From: Flavobacterium cutihirudinis
Lineage (GTDB): Bacteria > Bacteroidota > Bacteroidia > Flavobacteriales > Flavobacteriaceae
Assembly (NCBI RefSeq): GCF_003385895.1
Contig: NZ_QRDQ01000012.1
Location: 186,001-250,000, forward strand
Direction of reading: 5' to 3'
DNA: 64,000 nucleotides
Under the pieces are notes generated by a model. The model was not told the DNA's origin. It saw only the letters and a program-made list of their open reading frames with translations, and did not search any database. Numbering within the stretch: the stretch's first letter is position 1; each line of letters starts with the position of its first letter. This document shows positions 8,707 through 17,283 of the stretch, in pieces. Both the position numbers and the translations under genes were made by a program.

Positions 8707-9990
8707 TTAAAGCCTGTTATCTGCTTTTGTGCCTAAAACTCCTTTTACATCATATAACAAACTATTGTCTTTTTGCAATTCAGAAAAATCCAATTCTAAA
8801 AACTCAGCATGTGCCACTCCCAAAACAATAGCATCAAACTTTTCTGTAGGCAAAGAATCTATAGTTTCTAATTTATATTCTTTTTCGACCTCTGGACTAT
8901 TAGCCAATGGATCAAATATTGTAACTACTATTCCGTATTCCGTTAACGATTTTACAACGTCAACTATTTTAGTATTTCTAACATCCGGGCAATTTTCCTT
9001 AAAAGTAATACCTAGCATAAGAAGACTTGCACCATTAACAGAGATTCCCTTTTTGATCATCAACTTCACAATTTGCGAAGCAACATATTCTCCCATACTA
9101 TCATTTAAACGTCTACCTGCTAATATTATTTCAGGATGATATCCAAATTCTTGTGCTCTTTGGGCCAAATAGTAAGGATCAACACCGATGCAATGTCCAC
9201 CGACTAAACCAGGTTTAAATGGTAAAAAATTCCATTTTGTAGCAGCGGCTGCAAGTACTTCCTGTGTATCGATATTCATTAAGTTAAATATCTTTGCCAG
9301 TTCATTTACAAAAGCAATATTTATATCTCTTTGGGAATTTTCAATAACTTTAGCAGCTTCAGCGACTTTTATAGTTGGGGCCAAATAGGTTCCCGCAGTT
9401 ATAACAGATTTGTATAAAGCATCAACTTTTAAACCGATCTCTGGAGTTGAACCCGAAGTCACCTTAAGGATTTTCTCAACGGTATGCTCTTTATCTCCCG
9501 GATTTATTCTTTCAGGTGAATATCCCGCAAAAAAATCAACATTAAATTTTAATCCTGAATTCTTTTCTAAAACTGGAACACATTGTTCTTCTGTTACGCC
9601 TGGATATACAGTAGATTCATAAATAACAATATCTCCTTTTTTCAATACTTTCGCAACCGATTCGCTTGATTTATATAAAGGTGTTAAATCTGGTCTATTA
9701 TTTTTGTCGACTGGCGTTGGTACAGTAATGATATAATAATTGCAATTTTCAATATCACTTAATGATGTCGTACAATATAAGCCTTTGTCGTTATTAGTTG
9801 ATTGTATTAAAACCTTTCCCAGTTCATTATCTTCAACTTCTAAAGTTGTGTCAGTTCCGGATTTTAAAGAATTAACTCTTGATTCGTTTATATCAAAACC
9901 AACAACTAAGTATTTTGTAGCAAATAATCGAGCCAAAGGTAATCCTACATACCCCAATCCAATAACTGCAATTTTCACATTGTTTTCCAA
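8707..9990 (-). CDS. UDP-N-acetyl-hexosamine 6-dehydrogenase, TviB/WbpO-like
   Basis: 427-residue nucleotide-sugar dehydrogenase with Rossmann motif GLGYVG at the N-terminus and catalytic cysteine in GGHCIGVDPYY (C267). The overall pattern resembles TviB/VipA/WbpO enzymes, which oxidise UDP-GlcNAc or UDP-GalNAc to the uronic acid, more than UDP-glucose dehydrogenase. With the TviC/WbpP-like epimerase at 12244-13227 it could make UDP-GalNAcA. No ATG is available in frame: the longest start is TTG at 9990, and GTG at 9978 would give a protein starting (M)KIAVIGLGYVG, which looks equally or more natural. It is the first gene after the promoter at 10091-10121. Confidence 0.88.
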   Translation of the reverse strand: MENNVKIAVIGLGYVGLPLARLFATKYLVVGFDINESRVNSLKSGTDTTLEVEDNELGKVLIQSTNNDKGLYCTTSLSDIENCNYYIITVPTPVDKNNRPDLTPLYKSSESVAKVLKKGDIVIYESTVYPGVTEEQCVPVLEKNSGLKFNVDFFAGYSPERINPGDKEHTVEKILKVTSGSTPEIGLKVDALYKSVITAGTYLAPTIKVAEAAKVIENSQRDINIAFVNELAKIFNLMNIDTQEVLAAAATKWNFLPFKPGLVGGHCIGVDPYYLAQRAQEFGYHPEIILAGRRLNDSMGEYVASQIVKLMIKKGISVNGASLLMLGITFKENCPDVRNTKIVDVVKSLTEYGIVVTIFDPLANSPEVEKEYKLETIDSLPTEKFDAIVLGVAHAEFLELDFSELQKDNSLLYDVKGVLGTKADNRL

Positions 9991-10042
9991 CTTTACATTT
10001 TTTTTAATTTACACCAATCACTTAAATTCATGGCTTCGCCGT

Positions 10043-10068
10043 TCTCAGTCACACTTTTCTGACTGAGA
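10043..10068 (-). promoter_or_regulatory. Leader hairpin between predicted promoter and TviB-like gene
   Basis: Perfect 9-bp inverted repeat (TCTCAGTCA / TGACTGAGA on the plus strand) with an 8-nt loop. It lies about 20-45 nt into the transcript predicted from the promoter at 10091-10121 and about 50 nt before the coding region. No U-run follows on the minus strand, so it is not a standard terminator. It may be the RNA or DNA element recognised by the UpxY-like antiterminator encoded just upstream; that is inference. Confidence 0.5.
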
Positions 10069-10090
10069 TACCTAAATTAATCAATTTCGG

Positions 10091-10121
10091 CAAATATAGC
10101 ACAATAAGTCTAGTTATTCAA
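10091..10121 (-). promoter_or_regulatory. Promoter of the sugar-nucleotide operon (-7 TATATTTG, -33 TTG)
   Basis: Read on the minus strand, TTG (10121-10119), a 20-nt spacer and TATATTTG (10098-10091) match the Bacteroidota sigma-A consensus. Transcription would start near 10087 and leave a leader of about 95 nt before the gene starting at 9990. A 7-bp palindrome with a GAAA loop (10120-10137) touches the -33 element. Confidence 0.7.
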
Positions 10122-10137
10122 TACGGTTTCCCGTATT
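10120..10137. promoter_or_regulatory. Palindrome AATACGG-N4-CCGTATT at the -33 element
   Basis: Perfect 7-bp inverted repeat separated by 4 bases (TTTC on plus, GAAA on minus). It overlaps the upstream edge of the predicted promoter at 10091-10121, a normal place for an operator. No U-tract follows, so it is not a terminator. Binding protein unknown. Confidence 0.45.
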
Positions 10138-10220
10138 ACATTCAAAACTAATTATTACAAAAAAACAATATCTGCAACGACCTACTAATCAATATGTAAT
10201 AAATTACCTTATAAAAAAAA

Positions 10221-10250
10221 CAGAAGAAAAAAACTGCATTTTTTCTTCTG
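10221..10250 (-). terminator. Intrinsic terminator downstream of the UpxY-like gene
   Basis: Perfect 12-bp stem (CAGAAGAAAAAA / TTTTTTCTTCTG) with a 6-nt loop, 24 bp after the stop of the antiterminator gene. On the minus strand it is followed directly by a run of eight T. It separates the antiterminator transcript from the sugar-nucleotide genes downstream. Confidence 0.8.
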
Positions 10251-10273
10251 CTGATGATTTTTTCACAACAAAA

Positions 10274-10738
10274 TCACTTATATTTTATCTTCAATATACA
10301 TCCTAAAGACTCAAGCACTAAGATATAATGCGTTTTTGAGACTTCCTGAACAATCGCATTTTGATTACTAAATACACCAGAGTCTAATTTGATTCGATCT
10401 CCAACCTGAATAGAAGTTACTGCAATTTCGCTAATATTAGTTGCTTTAAGACTCGCTTGTATTGCATTAATTTCCTCAGTCCGAACAATGGCCGGCTTTC
10501 CTAGCCAAAATAGATAACGAATTACTCCTGGGATTTTAAATACCGTATTTCTATCTTTTTCATCAATCTTAATAAATACATACGAATTAAAAAGCGGCAC
10601 TTCGACTTTTTTTTTACGATCTGACCATTGTTTAATTTGAGTTATTAAGGGGCAATAACATTCAAACCCAGCCTGATTTAATTTTTCTGCTACTTTTTTC
10701 TCCCACTTAGGTTTTGTATATAGTACGTACCAATTCAT
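10274..10738 (-). CDS. UpxY-family NusG-like transcription antiterminator
   Basis: 154 residues: an N-terminal NusG (NGN) domain beginning WYVLYTKPKWEKKVAEKL with the conserved PLFNSYVFIKI and PGVIRYLFWLGKPA blocks, and a C-terminal KOW-like half (about residues 105-154, VGDRIKLDSGVFSNQNAIV). Members of this family (UpxY, RfaH-like) bind RNA polymerase and let it read through long polysaccharide operons. It lies inside such a locus, 85 bp after ugd, and is followed by a terminator, a new promoter and a structured leader. This suggests that it controls the genes at 9990 and beyond. It is not housekeeping NusG, which is longer and sits with secE. Confidence 0.9.
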   Translation of the reverse strand: MNWYVLYTKPKWEKKVAEKLNQAGFECYCPLITQIKQWSDRKKKVEVPLFNSYVFIKIDEKDRNTVFKIPGVIRYLFWLGKPAIVRTEEINAIQASLKATNISEIAVTSIQVGDRIKLDSGVFSNQNAIVQEVSKTHYILVLESLGCILKIKYK

Positions 10739-10823
10739 ATCATCTTTCTACACTGAGTCAAAACATTCAAATCAGTAATTATATTGTATCACAACCTTTT
10801 AATTTATTAAAAAAATTCTCTAC

Positions 10824-12215
10824 CTAAGAACCTATTCCTTTATATATAAACCCTATTGATTCTAATTCTTTAGCATTCAAAATATTTCTACCATCGAAAA
10901 GGAATGCTGGCTTATGCATCGAATCATAAATTTTTTTCCAGTCGTAAGTTGTAAACTCATCCCATTCGGTTAGAATTGCAATTGCATGTGCATCTTTGCA
11001 AGCTTCGTAAGCATCATCAAATATTGCCAATGCACTACTATTTTCTTCGACTGATCTTGTTTGCAAATAATCAAGATCATTCAACATCTTGTTTCTGGAA
11101 ACTTTTGGATCATAAACTGATATTTTAGCCTGCTCATTAATTAAATCATCAGCCACATAAATAGCAGCAGATTCCCGCGTATCATTTGTATCTTTTTTGA
11201 AAGCCCAGCCTAAGAATGTAATTTTTTTATCTGCAACGGTATTATATAATGTCTGAACAATTTTATTAGAAAACCTTCTTTTTTGATGATCGTTCATTAT
11301 GATAACCTGCTCCCAATAATCGGCTACTTCATTCAAACCATACGATTTAGCAATATAAACAAGATTTAAAATATCTTTTTGGAAACAAGATCCTCCAAAA
11401 CCAACCGAAGCTTTTAAAAATTTTGAGCCAATTCTAGTATCCATACCGATTGCCCTTGCAACTTCATTAACATCAGCCCCTGTCTTCTCACATAATTCCG
11501 ACATGGCATTTATTGAAGAAATTCGCTGTGCCAGAAATGCGTTTGCCGTCAATTTCGACAATTCTGATGACCAGACATTAGTCGTTAAAATTTTAGTTTT
11601 ATCAACCCAATTGGCATATACATCAACCAAAGCTTCTATAGCAACTTGTCCCTCTGGCGTAGTGTCTCCACCAATTAAAATTCGATCCGGATTTAACAAA
11701 TCTGTCACCGCAGTACCTTCAGCTAAAAATTCTGGATTTGACAAAATCTGAAACTGAACTCCATTACCCGTATTATCCAAAATGCTTTTTATTGCTTCAG
11801 CAGTACGAACTGGCAAAGTCGATTTTTCAACAACAATTTTATTTTGCTTCGCTACTTTTGCAATTTGTCTGGCGCATAATTCAATATATTTTAAATCAGC
11901 TGCCATACCTTTTCCCTTACCGTAAGTTTTCGTAGGAGTATTAACAGATATAAAAATAACCTGTGCTTCATCAATAGCCTTTTCGACTTCTGTCGAAAAG
12001 AATAAATTACGACCTCTGGCTTCAGCAACTATTTCTGATAATCCAGGCTCATAAATTGGAATATTTTCTGTATTTGGATCATTCCAGTCTTTAATTCTTT
12101 GTTCATTCAAATCGACAACTGTGACCTGAATATGCGGACATTTTTGAGCAATTACTGCCATAGTTGGACCTCCAACATAACCTGCACCAATGCAACAAAT
12201 CTTCGTAATTTCCAT
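10824..12215 (-). CDS. ugd: UDP-glucose 6-dehydrogenase
   Basis: 463-residue dehydrogenase of the long, animal-type UGDH subgroup. It has Rossmann motif GAGYVGG (residues 11-17), EKSTLPVRTAE, and catalytic cysteine C277 in VGFGGSCFQKDI. It oxidises UDP-glucose twice with NAD to UDP-glucuronate, a capsule precursor. It is distinct from the TviB-like paralog at 8707-9990, so the locus has two uronic-acid branches. It sits 28 bp after the epimerase gene in the same operon. Confidence 0.93.
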   Translation of the reverse strand: MEITKICCIGAGYVGGPTMAVIAQKCPHIQVTVVDLNEQRIKDWNDPNTENIPIYEPGLSEIVAEARGRNLFFSTEVEKAIDEAQVIFISVNTPTKTYGKGKGMAADLKYIELCARQIAKVAKQNKIVVEKSTLPVRTAEAIKSILDNTGNGVQFQILSNPEFLAEGTAVTDLLNPDRILIGGDTTPEGQVAIEALVDVYANWVDKTKILTTNVWSSELSKLTANAFLAQRISSINAMSELCEKTGADVNEVARAIGMDTRIGSKFLKASVGFGGSCFQKDILNLVYIAKSYGLNEVADYWEQVIIMNDHQKRRFSNKIVQTLYNTVADKKITFLGWAFKKDTNDTRESAAIYVADDLINEQAKISVYDPKVSRNKMLNDLDYLQTRSVEENSSALAIFDDAYEACKDAHAIAILTEWDEFTTYDWKKIYDSMHKPAFLFDGRNILNAKELESIGFIYKGIGS

Positions 12216-12243
12216 TTACTTTTTTATTTTCTTACTCTTTTAC

Positions 12244-13227
12244 TTACTTCAAATTATTCCAATACCAATTTACAGCTTCTTTTAATCCTTTCTGCAAGGA
12301 ATATTTCGGAGCGTAACCAAGTATCTTTTGAGCTTTCTCAATACTTGCTAAGGAATGAGGAATGTCTCCCGCTCTGTTTTCACCATGAACAATTTCTACA
12401 TCTGCAATTTTCGGATCATATTCAGACAAGTATTCTTTTAAATACTTAACCAAATCATTCAATGTATTTCGATCACCAAATGCCGTATTATAAACTGTAT
12501 TTACAGCTTCTGCATTTTGACATTTCATTGCCAGTTCATTCATTTGAATCACATTATCAATATAGGTAAAGTCCCGAGAGTAATTTCCGTCACCATTAAT
12601 AACAGGACTCTCATACTTCATTAATTGCATAACGAATTTTGGAATGACAGCAGCATAAGCCCCATTAGGATCTTGTTTTCTTCCAAATACATTGAAGTAA
12701 CGCAATCCGATGGTTTCTAATCCGTATGTTCTACTGAAAATTTCAGCATATAGCTCATTTACATATTTTGTTATAGCATAAGGCGATAATGGTTTCCCAA
12801 TTACATCTTCAACTTTTGGCAATCCTTCAGAATCTCCATATGTTGAAGAACTTGCTGCATAAATAAAACGCTTCACTTTTGCATCTCGCGCTGCTACAAG
12901 CATATTTAAAAACCCCGAAACATTTACATCGTTTGTCGTTATTGGATCGTTAATCGATCTGGGTACTGATCCCAAAGCTGCCTGATGTAAAACGTAATCA
13001 ACTCCTTCAACGGCTAATTTACAATCGGCTATATTTCTAATATCTCCTTCTATTAACCTAAAATCCGGATTTTTCAAAGACTCTTTCAGATTGTTTCGAT
13101 GCCCTGTTGAGAAATTATCCAAACAAATAATTTTATGACCTAAACTTAAAAAATACTCACATAAATTCGAACCAATAAATCCAGCACCTCCGGTAATCAA
13201 AATCGTATTTTGTGTCGATGTTTCCAT
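12244..13227 (-). CDS. UDP-N-acetylglucosamine 4-epimerase, TviC/WbpP-like
   Basis: 327-residue extended SDR enzyme. The NAD motif TGGAGFIGSN is at residues 12-21, a serine cluster at 126-128 (AASSSTYGDSEGLPK) and the catalytic Y150/K154 in SPYAITK. The HQAALGSVPRSINDP block is typical of TviC/WbpP epimerases, which prefer UDP-GlcNAc/UDP-GalNAc (or their uronates) over UDP-Glc. Together with the TviB-like dehydrogenase this gives a plausible route to UDP-GalNAcA. The start is 6 bp after the wzc stop. Confidence 0.88.
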   Translation of the reverse strand: METSTQNTILITGGAGFIGSNLCEYFLSLGHKIICLDNFSTGHRNNLKESLKNPDFRLIEGDIRNIADCKLAVEGVDYVLHQAALGSVPRSINDPITTNDVNVSGFLNMLVAARDAKVKRFIYAASSSTYGDSEGLPKVEDVIGKPLSPYAITKYVNELYAEIFSRTYGLETIGLRYFNVFGRKQDPNGAYAAVIPKFVMQLMKYESPVINGDGNYSRDFTYIDNVIQMNELAMKCQNAEAVNTVYNTAFGDRNTLNDLVKYLKEYLSEYDPKIADVEIVHGENRAGDIPHSLASIEKAQKILGYAPKYSLQKGLKEAVNWYWNNLK

Positions 13228-13233
13228 TTTAGT

Positions 13234-15678
13234 TTATTTTTTATTGAGTCTTTTAGAAATAGTTTTAAAAAAACCTGTTTTTTCATACTGCTCATGATAT
13301 CCATTAGAATAATCTCCATATCCGTATCCATAACCATACGCAGATCCATACTTCGCTTTATTCTCAAAACCATTCAAAACAATACTCGCATTATTTAATT
13401 CTCCTCTTTTGATTCTGGTATTCAATAACGTTATCATATCTTTTTTCGTATAGTTTTGTCTAACTATATACAAAGTAACATCAGCAAATTGTGCCAACTC
13501 TAAAGCATCAGCAACTAAACCTACCGGAGGTGTATCTAGTATGATATAATCATAATTTTTCTTCAACTCATCGATCAATTCCTTCATTGTATCACTCAAA
13601 ATCAACTCTGAAGGATTTGGCGGAATTGGACCTGAAAGAATCACATCCAAATTTGGAACTTGCGTTTTATTTACAATTTCTGACAAACTATTCTGTCTTA
13701 TCAAATAATTGACAACACCTAACTGATTAGTTAAATTAAACTCATCAGCCAATCTCGGTTTTCTTAAATCCAGACCAACAATTACCGTTTTCTTTTCGCT
13801 TAGCGCAAAAACTGTTGCAATATTAATCGAACAAAATGTTTTTCCTTCTCCACTTATAGAAGAAGTTATCATTAAAGTTTTTGTTCCACTAACCTGCTGT
13901 TTTTTATACAAAAATTGCAAAGATGAACGAATTCCTCTAAAAGCTTCTGATAAGGCAGATTTCGGTTTGTCAAAAACTGCTAAATTCTTCCCGTCTTTAT
14001 TTACACCTATAACTCCAATTAATGGTATCTGACTTACTTTACTAATATCATCAGCATTTTGAACAGAATCATTAATGAAGAAAATTGCAAAAACAAACAG
14101 TAAAGGAATTAACAATCCGAGAAACAAAGCTAAGATGTAATTTACTGAGGTTTTTGGCCCAATTAGACCTCCACCAATATCTTTTGCAGGATCAATAAAA
14201 TGGATATCAGATAAATTAGAAGCTTTTACTATTTCTGCTTCATTACGCTTTTGTAGAAATTCGGTATAAATATTATCATTTAAATCGTATTTCCTTTTAA
14301 TTTTTAATAGTTCTTGTTGCTCTTCCGGAAGCCTCTTCACTGTACTCTCCGCTTCACCTATCTTTGCATTAACCAAAGACAAATCATATAATAAAGATGA
14401 TTTTGCAGAAGCAATATTCTCAAGAAGAACACTTTTTAAGGCTTGCATCTGACTATCAAAATCTTTGAAAATTTTCTCACTCTTAACCGCATATGCCATC
14501 TCAGATCTTTGAGTAGAGAGCGCAATAAGCTTAGAAACACCACTAACGATATTTGGATCTTCAATACCAGCTACAGACGGCGCCGGCAGTCTTGAATAAT
14601 CGACGCTATTATTTAAGTATGCTTTTAATGAATTGTAATACGTAATTTTTCTGGTAACATTATCCTTTTCAACATCAAAAGCCATTATTTTGTCCGAAAC
14701 CTTATTTCCGCCTTCAATTTCCAAAATATTCTTGTCTTTTCTGAAGGATTTTAATTCATTTCCAGTTTGCTTTAACTGCGCTTCCATCGCAACTAATGTA
14801 CTATCTATAAAACTTATAGTATTGTTCGCAAATTGATTTTTTCCGTCAAGCTGAATTTTGATTAGTGTTTTTACTGTTGCATTCAAATACTCCACTAATC
14901 TCGCCTTGTTGGTCCCTTGCATTCCCAAAGTCAATATAGAACCACCCTTATCATCAGAATCTACATTAATTGATTTATAACGAGATACTGTTCCGTCAAA
15001 ATCATTAAAACGAACAAAATATTCATTTCCGGTATACAATCCAGGATTGTCATTAATTTCTAATTTCCAATTCAGAAAAGGCAACGAAACCTGTTGTCCA
15101 ACTTTAAATCTTTTTACATATTCTGAAGCTTGAACTGCAGTATTGGAATAGGTATTATCAGCATACGTAATTAATGAAGCTGAATTGGTTTCAAATGGAA
15201 TACGGATTTCATATTCATTTGCATTTATAAATTTAATTTTAATTAAACTATTTGCAAGCTGTCCTTTCGATTTATCTATATCGACATAGAACGGAACGGA
15301 TCCATAAGAATCAATCAAATTATATTCGCCTTGAGTAAGATAATCGATATAATATTGCAATTTAGACACAACCTGTTCGTTATGAGATCTTGACTGCAAT
15401 ATGGTTGAAATTCCTGTAACCTGATCCGAAATTCCGCCCCAATTAAAAACCAAACTTGTATTAGAAGTAAAAAAGGGATTACTTTCCTCTTTAATAGAAA
15501 TGACGTTTTGCATTCCGTAAATTTTCTCTTTACGAATGTTTACCTGATAGGCGATTGTAAATGCAATGATTAAACTAACTAAAAACCATTTCCAATAACT
15601 GGCAATTTTCAGCAAAAAACCTTTAAAATCAAAATTGGAATGATTTTCAAAAATGGAAAAATCTTTAATATCTAACAT
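13234..15678 (-). CDS. wzc: Wzc-type tyrosine autokinase / polysaccharide co-polymerase
   Basis: 814 residues. An N-terminal Wzz-type periplasmic domain is bounded by membrane helices near 29-46 and 520-545. It is followed by a cytoplasmic BY-kinase with Walker A SISGEGKT (about 605-612), Walker A' GLDLRKPR (about 635) and Walker B IILDTPP (about 713). The C-terminus is a tyrosine cluster written as a YGYGYGYG run plus further tyrosines (about 781-800), the usual autophosphorylation tail, followed by a basic end. It controls polymerisation and export with the Wza encoded 14 bp upstream. The glycine-tyrosine alternation is stronger than in the enterobacterial tail. Confidence 0.93.
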   Translation of the reverse strand: MLDIKDFSIFENHSNFDFKGFLLKIASYWKWFLVSLIIAFTIAYQVNIRKEKIYGMQNVISIKEESNPFFTSNTSLVFNWGGISDQVTGISTILQSRSHNEQVVSKLQYYIDYLTQGEYNLIDSYGSVPFYVDIDKSKGQLANSLIKIKFINANEYEIRIPFETNSASLITYADNTYSNTAVQASEYVKRFKVGQQVSLPFLNWKLEINDNPGLYTGNEYFVRFNDFDGTVSRYKSINVDSDDKGGSILTLGMQGTNKARLVEYLNATVKTLIKIQLDGKNQFANNTISFIDSTLVAMEAQLKQTGNELKSFRKDKNILEIEGGNKVSDKIMAFDVEKDNVTRKITYYNSLKAYLNNSVDYSRLPAPSVAGIEDPNIVSGVSKLIALSTQRSEMAYAVKSEKIFKDFDSQMQALKSVLLENIASAKSSLLYDLSLVNAKIGEAESTVKRLPEEQQELLKIKRKYDLNDNIYTEFLQKRNEAEIVKASNLSDIHFIDPAKDIGGGLIGPKTSVNYILALFLGLLIPLLFVFAIFFINDSVQNADDISKVSQIPLIGVIGVNKDGKNLAVFDKPKSALSEAFRGIRSSLQFLYKKQQVSGTKTLMITSSISGEGKTFCSINIATVFALSEKKTVIVGLDLRKPRLADEFNLTNQLGVVNYLIRQNSLSEIVNKTQVPNLDVILSGPIPPNPSELILSDTMKELIDELKKNYDYIILDTPPVGLVADALELAQFADVTLYIVRQNYTKKDMITLLNTRIKRGELNNASIVLNGFENKAKYGSAYGYGYGYGDYSNGYHEQYEKTGFFKTISKRLNKK

Positions 15679-15692
15679 CTTTCTAGTTTAGG

Positions 15693-16484
15693 TTAATTTT
15701 TGATAATTAGATACACTGTTGTTGCCAAAGACAATAAAGTTATAATTGTTCCAATCGATTGAATTCCGGTTTGTCCGGTTCCCCATGTTTTTTGCCTTAA
15801 TGGCTTAACATAAATGTAATCGTTTGGTTGCAAATAGTAGTAAGGTGACTTCATCACATTTACATCAGTAAGATCGAGGTCGTTCATTTGTACTCCAGTG
15901 GGAGATTGACGAATTACAGTAACCGCTTTTCTATTTCCGACTGTCGTAATATCTCCCGCATTTGCAATTGCCTCCATAATATTTACGTGTTCCTGATACA
16001 AGGTTTTTGTCCCTGTACTTCCTACCTCACCATTAATGGTATATTTAAATCCGGCCAGTTTTACTGTAACAAAAATATTTGCCTCCGATTTAAAGTATTC
16101 TTCAAGTAATTTTTTTTCTATTGTAGTTCGAATTTCCTCTAGTGTATAACCAATAACGTTTAATTCCCCTAAAATTGGCATTCTAATATTTCCATGATCA
16201 TCTACTGTAAATCCGTCAAAATATAGACCTGTTTCTGATTTTGCCGTAGAAGAAACACCTTCAGTTTTATTAAATATTGAAACTAATTTAGGGTCAATTG
16301 CTTTTATATTAACACTTAAAACATCATTAACCTGAACTCTGTAAGGCTTCGATTCAACTGCTGCTACGGTACTTTGCTCTCCCGAAGGACTCTTATCTTG
16401 CAAGTACACCAGATCTTTAATTGGAATACAAGACACAAAAAGCGAGCTAACTAATAGTAAAATATAAAAACTCTTTCTCGTCAT
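15693..16484 (-). CDS. wza: Wza-like outer-membrane polysaccharide export lipoprotein
   Basis: 263 residues with signal peptide and lipobox LFVSC (Cys19). A Poly_export domain (YRVQVNDVLSVNIKAID, about 47-145) is followed by one SLBB domain (FKYTINGEVGSTGTKTLYQ, about 150-225). A C-terminal hydrophobic helix (GTIITLLSLATTVYLII) may form the outer-membrane barrel as in E. coli Wza. It heads the polysaccharide locus directly after recR and has its own -7 element at 16502-16509. It pairs with the Wzc encoded next. Confidence 0.9.
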   Translation of the reverse strand: MTRKSFYILLLVSSLFVSCIPIKDLVYLQDKSPSGEQSTVAAVESKPYRVQVNDVLSVNIKAIDPKLVSIFNKTEGVSSTAKSETGLYFDGFTVDDHGNIRMPILGELNVIGYTLEEIRTTIEKKLLEEYFKSEANIFVTVKLAGFKYTINGEVGSTGTKTLYQEHVNIMEAIANAGDITTVGNRKAVTVIRQSPTGVQMNDLDLTDVNVMKSPYYYLQPNDYIYVKPLRQKTWGTGQTGIQSIGTIITLLSLATTVYLIIKN

Positions 16485-16501
16485 TATTTAAATTTTATCA
16501 G

Positions 16502-16509
16502 CAAATATA
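16502..16509 (-). promoter_or_regulatory. -7 element TATATTTG for wza
   Basis: A TAnnTTTG match on the minus strand, 17 nt upstream of the wza ATG, in the 72-bp recR-wza spacer. Only a weak T-rich stretch occupies the -33 position. It would give a leader of about 13 nt. Confidence 0.5.
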
Positions 16510-16556
16510 ACTTTTAGTTTCACGTTTAGAAAATCTTTGCTTTATTTGGTTTTTGG

Positions 16557-17177
16557 TTAATTATTTTTGAATGTTTTTTCAAATGGAACCCTATGAAGGA
16601 TACTTCTTCCTAGTGTAATTTCATCTGCATATTCTAATTCATCTCCCACTGATATACCGCGTGCGATTGTAGAAATTACAATTTCAGTTTCCGCAATTTG
16701 TTTATAAATATAGAAATTTGTTGTATCACCTTCCATAGTAGAGCTAAGAGCAAAAATAATCTCTGTGACTTTGCCTGATTTTACCTTTTCAACCAAAGTA
16801 GAAATATTTAATTGACTTGGCCCAACACCTTCAATAGGAGAAATTTTTCCTCCGAGAACATGATAAATTCCCTTATATTGACCGGTATTTTCAATCGCCA
16901 TAACATCCCTAATATCTTCAACTACACAAATTACCTCATGATTTCGTCCATAATTTGCACATATTTCGCAGACTTTAGTATCTGAAATGTTATGACAGTT
17001 TTCACAAAATTTAATATCCTCACGCATATTCAATAATGCCTGAGACAAAAAAGCAGTTTGTTCTTTTGGCTGTTTTAGCAAATGAAGAACCAATCTCAAA
17101 GCTGTTCGCTTACCAATTCCTGGCAACTGCGACATTTCATTGACTGCTTTTTCTATTAATTTTGATGAAAATTCCAT
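16557..17177 (-). CDS. recR: Recombination mediator protein RecR
   Basis: 206 residues, the normal RecR length. A helix-hairpin-helix segment (QLPGIGKRTALRLVLHLL) comes first, then a four-cysteine zinc finger (C58, C61, C70, C73), then a Toprim domain with VVEDIRDVMAIE and the Walker-B-like tail. It acts with RecO/RecF to load RecA on gapped DNA. It has its own -7 element only 5 nt from the ATG and lies upstream of wza on the same strand. Confidence 0.95.
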   Translation of the reverse strand: MEFSSKLIEKAVNEMSQLPGIGKRTALRLVLHLLKQPKEQTAFLSQALLNMREDIKFCENCHNISDTKVCEICANYGRNHEVICVVEDIRDVMAIENTGQYKGIYHVLGGKISPIEGVGPSQLNISTLVEKVKSGKVTEIIFALSSTMEGDTTNFYIYKQIAETEIVISTIARGISVGDELEYADEITLGRSILHRVPFEKTFKNN

Positions 17178-17182
17178 GACGA

Positions 17183-17190
17183 CAAAAGTA
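17183..17190 (-). promoter_or_regulatory. -7 element TACTTTTG adjacent to the recR start
   Basis: A consensus TAnnTTTG on the minus strand ends 5 nt before the recR ATG, so transcription may start at or next to the initiation codon. No convincing -33 TTG is seen. Confidence 0.4.
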
Positions 17191-17283
17191 ACATTTTTAA
17201 TGGTTTAGTAACCCTCAGAATGACTAAAATCAGTATTTATTCAAAAGAAGTTTCGATATTAAAAACTCACTATACTTAAATTC

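Noticed and set aside
8729..9139. 136-codon open frame on the plus strand
   Set aside because: It lies wholly antisense to the well-conserved TviB-like dehydrogenase gene; no promoter, start context or recognisable protein. The same applies to other long antisense frames, such as 1030-1404, 25156-25572 and 56297-56647.
13300..13350. Short direct repeats that look array-like
   Set aside because: They are codon repeats for the Tyr-Gly tail of Wzc, with a 6-bp unit and no spacers, so not a CRISPR array.
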